The notes under the pieces are model-generated. The model was not told the origin of the DNA, made no database searches, and worked only from the letters and a program-made list of their open reading frames with translations. Shown piece after piece: positions 52,983 to 61,795 of a stretch of DNA of 64,000 nucleotides. Origin of the DNA: JANMDU01 sp031418715 (lineage in GTDB: Bacteria > Pseudomonadota > Gammaproteobacteria > Burkholderiales > Burkholderiaceae_C); NCBI GenBank assembly GCA_031418715.1, contig JANOJL010000031.1, positions 1 through 64,000 of the forward strand. Reading direction: 5' to 3'. The position numbers were made by a program, and so were the translations under genes. Each line of letters begins with the position of its first letter. Positions within the stretch are counted from its first letter, which is position 1.

Positions 52983-53539
52983 GTTCGCCTGATTCACCAC
53001 CTCCCAAACACGCCCAGCCTGCTCTGACTTGGCTTCAGCGATTCAAGCAGTCTTTACCGAAGCGAGAAGAGTTGGCGCAGCAACGCTGGCTCGCGCCGAT
53101 TGCAGACCATATTTTGGATCGCAAACTGTGGGTGGCGCAGCATGAGGCCGTGGCGCGTGGCGTGGCAATTGGTATTTTTTGGGCTTTTGCAATCCCGTTT
53201 GCACAGGTTCTGGCGGCGGCGGCACACTGTGTGTGGTGGCGCGGGAATATTCCTGTCGCTGCGGGCATCACCTTCATCACCAACCCCTTCACCGTGGGCT
53301 TTTGGCTTTATTTGGCTTACCAAGTGGGTAGTCTTTTCATCGTCGCACCGCCGCCTGTGAAGATGGCCGACGGTGCGAGCGTATTGCAATGGCTCGCCAG
53401 CATTGGCTGGCCTGCAGTGTTGGGCATGGGTATTTTTGCTTTGGGCGGAGCGCTTGTGGGGTATCTGCTGATCAAGCTCGGCTGGCGCGCGAATCTTTGG
53501 CGCAAGAAGCGTAAACGACTCAAGCGAGGGGTATCTTGA
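52979..53539 (+). CDS. DUF2062 membrane protein
   Basis: A 186-residue protein with two or three membrane helices. PIADHILDRKLWVAQHEAVARGVAIGIFWAFAIPFAQVLAAAAHCVWWRGNIPVAAGITFITNPFT is the DUF2062 core, and a strongly basic C-terminus (WRKKRKRLKRG) follows. Role unknown. The start overlaps the kinase stop (ATGA), suggesting co-translation. A D-aminoacylase remnant begins within its stop. Confidence 0.85.
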
Positions 53540-53855
53540 TCTAATCGCGCATTCGCTCAAGCTGATTGGCTCTGATGGTCTCGCACACGATGAGAGCCCG
53601 CATCCACGGTTGTGGGGCAGTTTTCCCTGAGTTCTCGGGCGTTATAGCCGTGAGCAAAGTCTGTTTTCTTTGGAGACAGCGATTCACAAAATGACAGGCT
53701 TGAGCGCACGCCGCTTCGGCCCAGATCGCGCACGCAGCATGCAGCGCCCGAGAGGCCAAATCGCTGCAGGCTTCGCCGCAGATCTCGTGCTCTTCAACCC
53801 CGCCACCATCCAAGACCGCGCCACCTATGACGCACCCCATCCTCTTATTCAGTAA
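53538..53855 (+). pseudogene. D-aminoacylase C-terminal remnant
   Basis: Read in one frame, the bases encode KLIGSDGLAHDESPHPRLWG SFP, a stop, then VLGRYSREQSLFSLETAIHK MTGLSARRFGP and AADLVLFNPATIQDRATYDAPH: the end of an N-acyl-D-amino-acid deacylase. The stop at 53628-53630 replaces an Arg codon (CGA to TGA), the N-terminal three quarters are missing, and the frame ends early at 53855. It lies directly before the D-amino acid aminotransferase gene, so a D-amino acid pathway has lost one step. Confidence 0.8.
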
Positions 53856-53866
53856 ACTCGAACCCT

Positions 53867-54811
53867 ATGTTGAACGAACTTCCTCCTCTTCCCTGCTACC
53901 TTGGCCGTGGCGCGCAAGGTGATTTCACCACCGTGGACAAAGCCAGTGTGAGCGTTTTGGATCGTGGGTTTATTTTTGGTGATGGTATTTACGAGGTGAT
54001 CACTGTGTATGACGGACAGCCGTTTTGCTTTGAGCAGCATATGGCGCGGCTGGAGCGCTCGCTGGCCGAGACGCGTATTCCAAATCCGCATACTCGAGAA
54101 GAATGGATGGCTTTGGTGCAGGAACTCATTGCTATTGAATCAATAGCATATAGTGAGCAATCTATAACGGCAAAAAGCTCATTGGACTCGAAAAATTACC
54201 TCCTGTACCTGCAAATCACACGCGGTGTGGCGCTACGCGATCATGTGATGCCGCAGGGCCTTGAGCCGACTGTTTTTATGATGCGCAGCACTTTGAATTT
54301 GCCCAGCGAACAGGCGCGTGAGCAAGGTGTGGCTTGCGTGAGCGCGGATGATTTCCGTTGGGAAAAGGCGCATATCAAATCCACGAGTTTGCTAGGCGCG
54401 GTGTTTTCGCGGCAAATCAGTTTTGATGCAGGCGCGGTGGAAACGGTGATGTTTCGCCATGATTTTCTTTCCGAGGCCGCTTCCAGCAATGTGTGGGTGG
54501 TGAAAAACGGGGTGGTGATTGGCACACCGAAAGATCATCTCGTGTTGGAAGGCATTCGCTATGGTTTGATCGAGCGCATTTGCGCTGAGCAAGGCTTGAA
54601 ATTTGAGCTGCGCCGAGTCTCGCGCCAAGAGGTGTTCGACGCGGATGAACTCCTGCTCAGCTCTGCCACCAAAGAGGTGCTGCCGATTACAAAGCTTGAT
54701 GGCCTTCCAGTAGGCACAGGTGTGCCGGGGCTGGTTTACCACAAGCTGTATGCGGGGTATCAAAATGCCAAGGCTGTACAGAGCACAAAAAGCAAAAAAA
54801 GCGAGGCTTGA
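53867..54811 (+). CDS. dat: D-amino acid aminotransferase
   Basis: A 314-residue class IV PLP aminotransferase. Sequence landmarks: VSVLDRGFIFGDGIYEVI, YLQITRGVALRDHVMP, the PLP lysine in RWEKAHIKSTSLLGAV, and LVLEGIRYGLIERICAEQGL. It interconverts D-alanine and D-glutamate with 2-oxo acids, supplying peptidoglycan precursors or degrading D-amino acids. The usual length is about 285; dispersed repeat copy 18 adds residues 89-110 (IAIESIAYSEQSITAKSSLD) before YLQITRG. Follows a D-aminoacylase remnant. Confidence 0.9.
   Translation: MLNELPPLPCYLGRGAQGDFTTVDKASVSVLDRGFIFGDGIYEVITVYDGQPFCFEQHMARLERSLAETRIPNPHTREEWMALVQELIAIESIAYSEQSITAKSSLDSKNYLLYLQITRGVALRDHVMPQGLEPTVFMMRSTLNLPSEQAREQGVACVSADDFRWEKAHIKSTSLLGAVFSRQISFDAGAVETVMFRHDFLSEAASSNVWVVKNGVVIGTPKDHLVLEGIRYGLIERICAEQGLKFELRRVSRQEVFDADELLLSSATKEVLPITKLDGLPVGTGVPGLVYHKLYAGYQNAKAVQSTKSKKSEA
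54131..54195 (+). repeat. Dispersed repeat copy 18 (forward, in dat)
   Basis: GCTATTGAATCAATAGC arm, TCTATAACGGC, AAAAAGCTCATTGGACTCGAA. It encodes IAIESIAYSEQSITAKSSLDSK, same frame as copies 5, 8, 9 and 15. Confidence 0.85.
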
Positions 54812-54831
54812 GAAGCTGCGAAAATACGCGG

Positions 54832-55134
54832 GTGAACTCAGCATCCCCCACTCCACAGCCCGGTGATATTCCGCCCGAACAGTCTCTCATCAAATACCCG
54901 AGCGCCTTTCCGATCAAGGTCTTGGGGTTAAAGGTGGAAGGCTTTGAAGCGGCTATCGTGCATGTGGCGCGGCAGTTTGATCCTGACTTTGATGAAAGCA
55001 CGATTGCCCGCAAAGACAGCTCAAGCGGCAACTATATCGGCTTGACGCTCACCATCAACGCCACCAGCCGCGAGCAACTCGATGAGCTGTATCGCACGCT
55101 TTCTACGCACCCGATGGTCAAGTGGATGATCTGA
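54832..55134 (+). CDS. DUF493 (YbeD) family protein
   Basis: A 100-residue protein. SLIKYPSAFPIKVLGLKVEGFEAAIVHVARQFDPDFD and the closing STHPMVKWMI are the YbeD/DUF493 signature, a ferredoxin-like fold that may be regulatory. In many betaproteobacteria this gene stands between dat and lipB; here lipB is absent on this side and a divergent exporter follows. GTG 54832 (TTG 54808 is less likely). Confidence 0.85.
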   Translation: MNSASPTPQPGDIPPEQSLIKYPSAFPIKVLGLKVEGFEAAIVHVARQFDPDFDESTIARKDSSSGNYIGLTLTINATSREQLDELYRTLSTHPMVKWMI

Positions 55135-55893
55135 TCATCTGAAGAAACCATCCCACACCAGCTTGCAGCCGGTGAGAAACATACCCAGATAAATCAGCCG
55201 ATAAAACAGCGTAGGCTGAATTTTCCGCGCGATGCGCACGCCAATCCACACGCCGATGGGTGCGAGCGGCATCAGCACCAGCGAGGTGGCGAAATTGCGC
55301 ATGTCTAGCAGGCCGAGCCAAGCATATGGCATCCACTTGCTCAGGTTGATGAAGAAAAAGAAGTAAGCGGCGGTGGCCGTGAATACCACGGGAGAGAGGC
55401 GCTGCGCGAGCATGAACATATTGAAAGGAGGGCCGCCTGCATGCGCCACGAAGCTGGTGAAACCTGAGGTGGCGATCAAAATGGCGTTCACCCAGCGCGG
55501 TGTGTTATCTGCCACTTTGGTTTTAGCCAGCAGAAGCTTGTGTGCCAGAAAGAAGAGTGTGATCACACCCACGATGCCTGCCACGAGCTGGGCGGGGATG
55601 AGCTTGAAGAGCAGTGTGCCAATCAGCGTACCGATGAGCCCACAAGGGATCAGAAATTTAAGCAAGCGCTTGTCAAAGTCTTTGCGATAAGCTGAGATGC
55701 CCAACAAATCCATCACCAAGAGCAGCGGCATCATGATCGCGGCTGCCTGCGGCACGGTGATCACCAAAGCCATCAGCGGTACGGCGAGCGAGCCAAAACC
55801 CGCACCAAAGCCCGATTTAGACATGCCCATGAGCAACACGGCAGGAATCGCTGCTGCGTAGAACGAAACATCGGTGATCAGGGGGAAATCCAT
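55135..55893 (-). CDS. TauE/SafE family sulfite/organic-anion exporter
   Basis: A 252-residue inner-membrane protein with about eight helices. The paired family motifs GMSKSGFGAGFGSLAVPLMAL near the N-terminus and GFTSFVAHAGGPPFNMFML in the second half are diagnostic. The family exports sulfite, sulfoacetate or related anions. No sulfur genes lie nearby to define the substrate. Its stop lies directly against that of the DUF493 gene, convergently. Confidence 0.88.
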   Translation of the reverse strand: MDFPLITDVSFYAAAIPAVLLMGMSKSGFGAGFGSLAVPLMALVITVPQAAAIMMPLLLVMDLLGISAYRKDFDKRLLKFLIPCGLIGTLIGTLLFKLIPAQLVAGIVGVITLFFLAHKLLLAKTKVADNTPRWVNAILIATSGFTSFVAHAGGPPFNMFMLAQRLSPVVFTATAAYFFFFINLSKWMPYAWLGLLDMRNFATSLVLMPLAPIGVWIGVRIARKIQPTLFYRLIYLGMFLTGCKLVWDGFFR

Positions 55894-55913
55894 GGGGTGC
55901 GAAAATACGGGCT

Positions 55914-56348
55914 ATGTTTACTCCCAGCCAAGAAGATGTGCGCCGTTTTTTGTGTACGGTGTATGACAAGCATCAAAAGAATTTGCCCATGGAAGGCGTG
56001 GAAACGCTTGCCGCTTTGTGGATGGATGAACATCCAGAATACCACGCGGATTTGGCCGATCTTCAAAGTGCTTTGAGCAAAATGTTTGATGTCAATGATG
56101 CCCGCACCAATCCGTTTTTGCATCTCTCCATGCATTTGAGCATCAGCGAGCAAAGCAGCATTGACCAGCCGCGTGGGATTCGCCAAGCGGTGGAGCTGCT
56201 CACAGCGCGGCGTGGTGATTTGCACGAGGCGCATCATGAGGTGATGGAAGAACTCGGCGCGATGATTTGGGAAAGCCAGCGCGCCGGCCGCCCGCCTGAT
56301 GGGCAGGCTTATATTGACCGCGTGCAGCAGCGCGCCACGCGGGATTGA
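55914..56348 (+). CDS. DUF1841 family protein
   Basis: A 144-residue protein: FTPSQEDVRRFLCTVYDKHQ, PLEGVET-like MEGVETLAALWMDEHPEYHADL, and NPFLHLSMHLSISEQSSIDQPRGI with several His residues, then HEVMEELGAMIWESQRAGRPPDGQAYIDRV. The family is conserved in betaproteobacteria; function unknown. It is divergent from the TauE/SafE gene, sharing a 20-base intergenic space. Confidence 0.85.
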   Translation: MFTPSQEDVRRFLCTVYDKHQKNLPMEGVETLAALWMDEHPEYHADLADLQSALSKMFDVNDARTNPFLHLSMHLSISEQSSIDQPRGIRQAVELLTARRGDLHEAHHEVMEELGAMIWESQRAGRPPDGQAYIDRVQQRATRD

Positions 56349-56352
56349 ACTT

Positions 56353-57594
56353 GTGAAGCGGCGTATTCTGATTGCAGGCGCTGGTGTCGGCGGGCTGGCA
56401 GCGGCGCTGTCTTGCGCACGCCAGGGCTGCGAAGTGACGGTACTTGAAGCGGCTGCTGAATTCGGTGAAGTGGGTGCGGGCATTCAGCTTGGACCCAATG
56501 CGATGAAGGTACTTGCTGCGCTGGGGCTAGGCGCCCAAGTGCATGCGGTGGCGAGTTTTCCAGAAAGCATTGTGATTGCGGATGCGGCCAGCGGCAAACC
56601 GATCAGCCGCATGCTGCTGGGCAACGCGGTGCGGGAGCGCTATGGGCAAGCGTATGTGAGCCTGCATCGCGCGGACCTGCATGCGATCTTGCTGGATGCG
56701 GCGCGTTCAGCGGGCGTGCAGCTCATCGTGAATCAATCACTATCAAAATATGAGCATACTACGCAGGAAATAGAACGGGTAGACGCAGATTTCCCTTATA
56801 AAAGCGATGCGTTGATCGGTGCAGATGGCCTGTGGAGCCAAGTTCGTCAGCAGCTCTTGCAAGATGGCGCACCGCGTGCCACAGGGCATGCCGCGTTTCG
56901 CGCTTTGCTGCCCGCTGCAAGCATGCCCGAGGCGCTGCGCACACCGCATGTGCGCACCTGGTGGGCGCGCGATGTGCATGTGGTGAGCTATCCAATACGT
57001 CAACTATCCGGCGGCGACAGCTTGTGGAATCTGGTCGTTTTGGCTGAAATACCTGAGTACATGAAGCAAAACATGCTGCAGCAAATGGGTAGCGGTTGGA
57101 GCTTGAGCGCAAGCCATGATGATGTGATGCGCTTGTTCAAGCGCACCGAGCCGCAGTTGCAAGCTTTGTTAGAAGCAGGCGCTGCGCAAACGGGTGTCTG
57201 GAAGCGCTGGAATTTGTTTGACCGCCCGCCCTTGAGCGCCGCACAAATGGCGCAAGGCCGCGTAGCTTTGCTTGGCGATGCAGCGCATCCCATGCTGCCC
57301 TATCTCGCGCAAGGGGCAGCCATGGCGCTGGAAGATGCATGGGCGCTCGGGCAGAGCTTGTCGGCAAGCGCTGATGTGAAGCTGGCTTTGCAGCGCTATG
57401 CACAATCGCGTGCACCGCGCAATGCGCGCGTGGTTCAAACCGCTCGGCGCAATGGCCGCATTTTTCATTTGAGTGGTCTCGTCGCGACTGCACGCAATAC
57501 CGTTTTGTCAATTCAAGGCACGCAGGTGGTCGGCATGCCTTGGCTGTATGGGCTCAACCCTTGCGCATCAGCTCCATCGGCAGCGTCGGGCTGA
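56353..57594 (+). CDS. FAD-dependent aromatic monooxygenase (salicylate/3-hydroxybenzoate hydroxylase type)
   Basis: A 413-residue flavoprotein. RRILIAGAGVGGLAAALSCARQG is the FAD Rossmann motif; SLHRADLHAILLDAA precedes the DALIGADGLWSQVR (DG) motif and VALLGDAAHPMLPYLAQGAAMALEDA is the GD motif. The family hydroxylates aromatic acids using NAD(P)H and oxygen. GTG 56353, four bases after the previous stop, is the start. Copy 19 of the dispersed repeat encodes part of a variable loop (residues 129-151), in a different frame from most other copies. No other aromatic-degradation genes are adjacent. Confidence 0.85.
   Translation: MKRRILIAGAGVGGLAAALSCARQGCEVTVLEAAAEFGEVGAGIQLGPNAMKVLAALGLGAQVHAVASFPESIVIADAASGKPISRMLLGNAVRERYGQAYVSLHRADLHAILLDAARSAGVQLIVNQSLSKYEHTTQEIERVDADFPYKSDALIGADGLWSQVRQQLLQDGAPRATGHAAFRALLPAASMPEALRTPHVRTWWARDVHVVSYPIRQLSGGDSLWNLVVLAEIPEYMKQNMLQQMGSGWSLSASHDDVMRLFKRTEPQLQALLEAGAAQTGVWKRWNLFDRPPLSAAQMAQGRVALLGDAAHPMLPYLAQGAAMALEDAWALGQSLSASADVKLALQRYAQSRAPRNARVVQTARRNGRIFHLSGLVATARNTVLSIQGTQVVGMPWLYGLNPCASAPSAASG
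56738..56803 (+). repeat. Dispersed repeat copy 19 (forward, degenerate, in CDS)
   Basis: CACTATCAAAATATGAGC, ATACTACGCAGGAAATAGAA, CGGGTAGACGCAGATTT. Some blocks are diverged; the frame used differs from the other forward copies (LSKYEHTTQEIERVDADF). Confidence 0.65.
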
Positions 57595-58690
57595 TCGCAC
57601 GCTGTAGATCAGGCATGTAAGACACATCGCCAAAGGAGGTGGATGGACTTTCCACGCTCTGGCGCATCTTGCTTAGTTGCGCATACAAGCGCTCATACAT
57701 CGGCTCCAGGCTGTATGCGTCGGCAGAAATTTCGCAGCTGACCATGTCAAACAGCACTTCAATTTGCTTTTGCCCAACTTTTAGCCGAACACCGGGCGGA
57801 TCACCTAGCTTGAGGTGCACCAAATCGACGGCTCTCGCTTCTAGCGTGTCGGGCACCAGGATCGCAAATTCAGCCTGCCCCATATGAGCCGCCAAACCGC
57901 CCGCTGGTAAGGCCGCTGTGATGCCTTGCACTGCTTGCGTAATCAAGCGCTCGCTCGTGATGCGTCCCACAAGTTCGTGAATGTCGCGTAAATCAGCGCC
58001 ATTGAGCAATACCATCGACAAAGGCTTCTTGCGAGCACGGCATTGCGCGAGCAGTTCATTGCCGTAGGTGAAAAATCCGGTTTCGTTGTAGAGTTTGGTT
58101 TTCAGATCGGTCATGGCCGCTTCTAGTTGTGCGTCGGTGTTGCGCAGCGCACTGCCAAAGGCGTAGGCCAAGCCAGTGGCCACGAGCATCGCTACCAATG
58201 CAGTAGAGACTTGCAACCATGGCACGCGCGGCTGCATGCCCCAACTGGCGGCGATGAAAGCCGCCATCGCGAGAAACACAACAATAGCCGCCCAACGCTC
58301 GCGCAGCATGAAGACTGCGGCGCAAGCAATCGCAGCAGGCCAGAGCACCAACGGACCCACGCTGCCGCCGGTTTGCGTCTCGGTCAGCAACATGAAGGCC
58401 GTTACCGCGAGCAGACCATAACGAATCACCACCTTGCCCGGCTTGCGGGCAGGCCGGGCGCGCGCCCACGAGGCCATCATCGCTGCGACGAATACGCCGA
58501 CCCACGGCATCAGCAAACCAGGCGTCACCACAATCCCCACCCAAGCCGTGTAAGCCGCTAAAGCCCAACCGAGTACCGGTTCACGCGCCCGCAAGCGAAA
58601 CGAGACGCGATCCAACACCTCTGATTCTTCGACCTGCTGCAGCGTTTCATGCGAACGTGTGCGTCGGCCTGATGATTTCTTTTTTGCCAT
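57554..58690 (-). CDS. Membrane protein with degenerate GGDEF domain
   Basis: A 378-residue protein. Residues 40-185 hold about six membrane helices; residues 190-320 are GGDEF-like: TDLKTKLYNETGFFTYGNELLAQCRARKKPLSMVLLNGADLRDI and LAAHMGQAEFAILVPD, where the signature GGDEF reads GQAEF. It is therefore unlikely to make cyclic di-GMP, but could bind a nucleotide. The N-terminus is strongly basic (MAKKKSSGRRTRSH). It is convergent with the monooxygenase gene and overlaps its last 41 bases. Confidence 0.75.
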   Translation of the reverse strand: MAKKKSSGRRTRSHETLQQVEESEVLDRVSFRLRAREPVLGWALAAYTAWVGIVVTPGLLMPWVGVFVAAMMASWARARPARKPGKVVIRYGLLAVTAFMLLTETQTGGSVGPLVLWPAAIACAAVFMLRERWAAIVVFLAMAAFIAASWGMQPRVPWLQVSTALVAMLVATGLAYAFGSALRNTDAQLEAAMTDLKTKLYNETGFFTYGNELLAQCRARKKPLSMVLLNGADLRDIHELVGRITSERLITQAVQGITAALPAGGLAAHMGQAEFAILVPDTLEARAVDLVHLKLGDPPGVRLKVGQKQIEVLFDMVSCEISADAYSLEPMYERLYAQLSKMRQSVESPSTSFGDVSYMPDLQRAISPTLPMELMRKG

Positions 58691-58761
58691 GTAAGAAGTC
58701 TAGCGTGAACTTTTGCTCCGATGCGTCCAGACCTGTTATTTCTGACACTAGACGCGCATGC

Positions 58762-59085
58762 TCAATCATCTAAAGCAGGCAAGCCATGCCGCACACGCGC
58801 TCTTTGGCAAGCATCCGAGCCCATCTCAAGCTCATGGCAAGGCGATGGCCGCCATTCGTAAATCCCGCAAGAAGCGTTCAAGCCAATCTGCCCCGTAAGC
58901 GCAGCGCAACGCGGTGGTGAATGGTCAGAGCCTCGCATACGGCATGTGCTTTGTGTGACTTGCTCACACAGCCCCTGCGGCACTAAACCGCCTTCGCCTT
59001 CAGTTTCTTGCGAACTGAAATCGACCCGAAAGCTGGCACAACACGCGCCGCAGGCAAGGCAGGGATGCTGCAACTGTCCGCTCAA
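58762..59085 (-). CDS. YkgJ family cysteine cluster protein
   Basis: A 107-residue protein with the zinc/iron-chelating CxxCxxCC-type set: CLACGACCASFRVDFS, then CRMRG, CAALTGQIG..CGIYEWRPSPCHELE. The family is predicted to bind metal; its role is unknown. The TTG start overlaps the argF stop (TTGA), so it is the last gene of the argD-argF unit. Confidence 0.85.
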   Translation of the reverse strand: MSGQLQHPCLACGACCASFRVDFSSQETEGEGGLVPQGLCEQVTQSTCRMRGSDHSPPRCAALTGQIGLNASCGIYEWRPSPCHELEMGSDACQRARVRHGLPALDD

Positions 59086-60026
59086 GCCACTTTCCCAAGC
59101 AGCAAGAATTCCATCAGAGCTTTCTGTACATGCATGCGGTTTTCAGCTTCATCCCAGACCACGGATTGCGGCCCGTCGATCACGTCCGCGCTCACCTCTT
59201 CGCCTCGATGCGCTGGCAGGCAGTGCATGAACAAAGCTTCTGGTTTGGCGGCTTTCATCAGGCGTGCATCAACACACCAGTTGGCAAACGCGGCTTTGCG
59301 TTTTTCATTCTCTGCTTCAAAGCCCATGCTCGTCCATACATCGGTGGTGACGAGGTCTGCACCTTCGCAGGCTTGGATTGGGTCACTATAAAAAGCATAG
59401 CATTCAGCGCTTGATTTATAAGGGGTAGAGCCCGATTTGATACCTAAATTGCCCAGTAGCTTGGGATCGATCTCATAACCAGAAGGCGTGCTCACATTCA
59501 CCTTGAAGCCCAGCAGCGCAGCGGCTTGCAGCCAGGTGTTGGCCATGTTGTTGCCATCGCCCACCCAAGCCACCGTCTTGCCAGCAATCGCGCCGCGATG
59601 CTCGATGAAGGTGAAGATATCCGCCAAGATTTGGCAGGGATGAAATTCATTCGTTAGGCCATTGATCACTGGTACGCGGCTGTTGGCAGCAAATACTTCT
59701 ATTTTTGTCTGCTCATAGGTTCGAATCATCACCAAATCGACCATGCGGCTGATCACTTTGGCAGAGTCTTCAATCGGCTCGGCACGACCCAGCTGGCTGC
59801 CTTCGGTGGTGAGGTGCACCACACTGCCACCCAACTGATACATGCCCGCTTCAAAGCTCACACGCGTGCGCGTCGAAGCCTTCTCAAAAATCATCGCTAA
59901 CGTGCGGTCTGCCAGCGGATGGTATTTCTCATACGCCTTGAACTTGCGTTTGATCTCGGTGGCGCGAGCAAAGATATGCGCATATTCGTCGGCGGTGAGA
60001 TCGTTGAATTGGAGGTAATGCTTCAT
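59082..60026 (-). CDS. argF: Ornithine carbamoyltransferase
   Basis: A 314-residue enzyme making citrulline from ornithine and carbamoyl phosphate. EKASTRTRVSFEAGM (carbamoyl phosphate), EFHPCQILAD, and the ornithine motif MHCLPAHRGEEVSADV are complete. Dispersed repeat copy 20 encodes about 22 residues (IKSGSTPYKSSAECYAFYS) in the region between the Rossmann strand (NLLG-like KLLGNLG) and DPIQACEGADLVTTDVW, a surface loop. Overlaps argD upstream by four bases. Confidence 0.94.
   Translation of the reverse strand: MKHYLQFNDLTADEYAHIFARATEIKRKFKAYEKYHPLADRTLAMIFEKASTRTRVSFEAGMYQLGGSVVHLTTEGSQLGRAEPIEDSAKVISRMVDLVMIRTYEQTKIEVFAANSRVPVINGLTNEFHPCQILADIFTFIEHRGAIAGKTVAWVGDGNNMANTWLQAAALLGFKVNVSTPSGYEIDPKLLGNLGIKSGSTPYKSSAECYAFYSDPIQACEGADLVTTDVWTSMGFEAENEKRKAAFANWCVDARLMKAAKPEALFMHCLPAHRGEEVSADVIDGPQSVVWDEAENRMHVQKALMEFLLLGKVA
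59384..59448 (+). repeat. Dispersed repeat copy 20 (forward, antisense to argF)
   Basis: CACTATAAAAAGCATAGC arm, ATTCAGCGCTTGATTTATAA, GGGGTAGAGCCCGATTTGA. Read by argF in a frame different from the other reverse-read copies (STPYKSSAECYAF). Confidence 0.85.
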
Positions 60027-61231
60027 GCTTCGCTCAATAATTTTTTAATGAGCGGTACGAGGATAGAAACAATCTCATCCGCCTCAGCCACTGTCAAAAT
60101 CAACGGCGGTACCATGCGGATCACGGTGTCTGCTGTGACGCTGATGAGCAAGCCTTGGTCAGCACATTGCCCGACCAGCGCGCCACAAGGTTTCGTCAGC
60201 TCCACGCCGATCATCAGGCCGCTGCCGCGAATCTCTTTCAAGCCTGCCGAGCCTGCCAGTTCGCGCTTGAGTGCATTTTGCAAGTGTGCGCCTACAGTCG
60301 CTGCGTTTTCCATCACGCCATCTTCTTCCATGATGCGAATGGTTTCTACACCAGCCCGCATCGCCAGAGGATTGCCGCCGAAGGTCGTGCCATGGTTACC
60401 GGGTGCAAAAATATGTGCGGCTTTCGGCCCTGCCACAACCGCGCCAATCGGCACACCTGAGCCCAAGCCTTTGGCCAGTGGCATCACATCTGGCTTGATG
60501 CCCGCCCACTGATGGGCAAACCATTTACCGGTGCGCCCCATGCCGCATTGCACTTCGTCAATCATCAAGAGCCAATCGCGCTCGTCACACAGTTGGCGAA
60601 CTTCTCTTAAATAATCCATGTGAAACGGATTCACACCGCCTTCGCCCTGAATTGCCTCGAAGAACACAGCAGCGATATTTTTATTGCCTTCGGTCGCCTT
60701 TTTGAGGGATTCAATATCGTTTACTGCCACGCGGACGAAGCCTTCAAGCAACGGGCCGAAGCCATCACGCACTTTGGGGTTGCCAGTGGCCGACATCGTG
60801 GCCAAGCTACGGCCATGGAATGCCTTCTCATAAACGACGATCTCTGGTCGCTCAATGCCTTTGTTCACGCCAAACTTGCGCGCCAATTTCAAAGCGGCTT
60901 CATTCGCTTCCAAGCCCGTGGAGCAGAAGAACACATTCGTCATACCGCTACGCTCCACCAGCATCGCTGCGAGCTTTTCTGCATTGGGGCAAAAATAATA
61001 ATTGCTTGAATGGATGATTTTGCCAATCTGATCTTGCAGCGCGGGCACCAACTTCGGATGGTTGTGCCCCAAGGTATTCACCGCAATACCGCCCAACGCA
61101 TCCAAATAGCTTTTCCCATTCACATCCCAGACGCGCGATCCTTGCCCATGCGAGAGCGCAATCGGCACGCGGCCATAGGTGTTCATCACGTGCGGTTGAG
61201 TAGTTGCAGCAAGCGCGGCGGTAGCGGTCAT
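60023..61231 (-). CDS. argD: Acetylornithine/succinyldiaminopimelate aminotransferase
   Basis: A 402-residue class III PLP aminotransferase of arginine synthesis. NTYGRVPIALSHGQGSRVWDVNGKSYLD, FFCSTGLEANEAALKLAR, LLMIDEVQCGMGRTGKWFAHQ and the PLP-lysine in MPLAKGLGSGVPIGAVV are typical. ATG 61231 is preferred because GGAGAT lies seven bases upstream; a TTG 15 bases earlier is rejected. It is the first gene of argD-argF-ykgJ. Confidence 0.93.
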   Translation of the reverse strand: MTATAALAATTQPHVMNTYGRVPIALSHGQGSRVWDVNGKSYLDALGGIAVNTLGHNHPKLVPALQDQIGKIIHSSNYYFCPNAEKLAAMLVERSGMTNVFFCSTGLEANEAALKLARKFGVNKGIERPEIVVYEKAFHGRSLATMSATGNPKVRDGFGPLLEGFVRVAVNDIESLKKATEGNKNIAAVFFEAIQGEGGVNPFHMDYLREVRQLCDERDWLLMIDEVQCGMGRTGKWFAHQWAGIKPDVMPLAKGLGSGVPIGAVVAGPKAAHIFAPGNHGTTFGGNPLAMRAGVETIRIMEEDGVMENAATVGAHLQNALKRELAGSAGLKEIRGSGLMIGVELTKPCGALVGQCADQGLLISVTADTVIRMVPPLILTVAEADEIVSILVPLIKKLLSEA

Positions 61232-61480
61232 CTGGGTGATCTCCAAAAGAAAAGCGGTTCAATACAGCAAATCGTTGAAAACTGATTTTAGGGGCTGCGT
61301 GTGATGGGTTTCTCGCATAATTCGCATGGCTGTCATGCGTCAGCCAAAGCCTTGTTCACGAACCAGAAGTCTTCTATAAGATAGAATTCTTGCTGCAATG
61401 CAGCATCAGCGATCCTTCTGAGAACGTAGTGCCAACCTACTGCAGCCCACCGCCACCCTAACCCGAACGGTCAAGCCCCT

Positions 61481-61792
61481 TTGAATCCCGCTTCTAAGCA
61501 ATTTTTCATCCAAGGCATCACCAAAGATGGCAAACAGTTTCGTCCGAGCGATTGGGCTGAGCGACTGGCGGGGGTCATGAGCCAATTTCGTCCGGGCGGT
61601 GCTGTGCCGGGGTCGCACCTGAGTTATTCGGAATGGTGTTTGCCTACAAATATGAACACGGAGCATGGCGATATCAAATGCGTGGTTGTGCATCTTGATC
61701 TCAAAGACGAGCATCCGATGGCTTGGGATTTTGTGATGAACTTTGCGAAAGACAATCAGCTGCAAGTAGTGGAGGCTTGTTTGCTGAAGTGA
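61481..61792 (+). CDS. DUF3579 family protein
   Basis: A 103-residue protein: FFIQGITKDGKQFRPSDWAERLAGVMSQF, GSHLSYSEWCLPTNMNTEHGDIKCVVVHLDLKDEHPMAWDFVMNFAKDNQL. This family regularly sits next to argD in betaproteobacteria and is of unknown function. There is no ATG or GTG between the upstream stop and the conserved region, so the start is a TTG at 61481 with no obvious ribosome site. Divergent from argD. Confidence 0.8.
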   Translation: MNPASKQFFIQGITKDGKQFRPSDWAERLAGVMSQFRPGGAVPGSHLSYSEWCLPTNMNTEHGDIKCVVVHLDLKDEHPMAWDFVMNFAKDNQLQVVEACLLK

Positions 61793-61795
61793 TTT

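Noticed and set aside
53635..53665. GGCGTTATAGCCGTGAGC near the D-aminoacylase remnant looks like a repeat core.
   Set aside because: It encodes the normal D-aminoacylase segment VLGRYSRE and lacks the palindromic arm.
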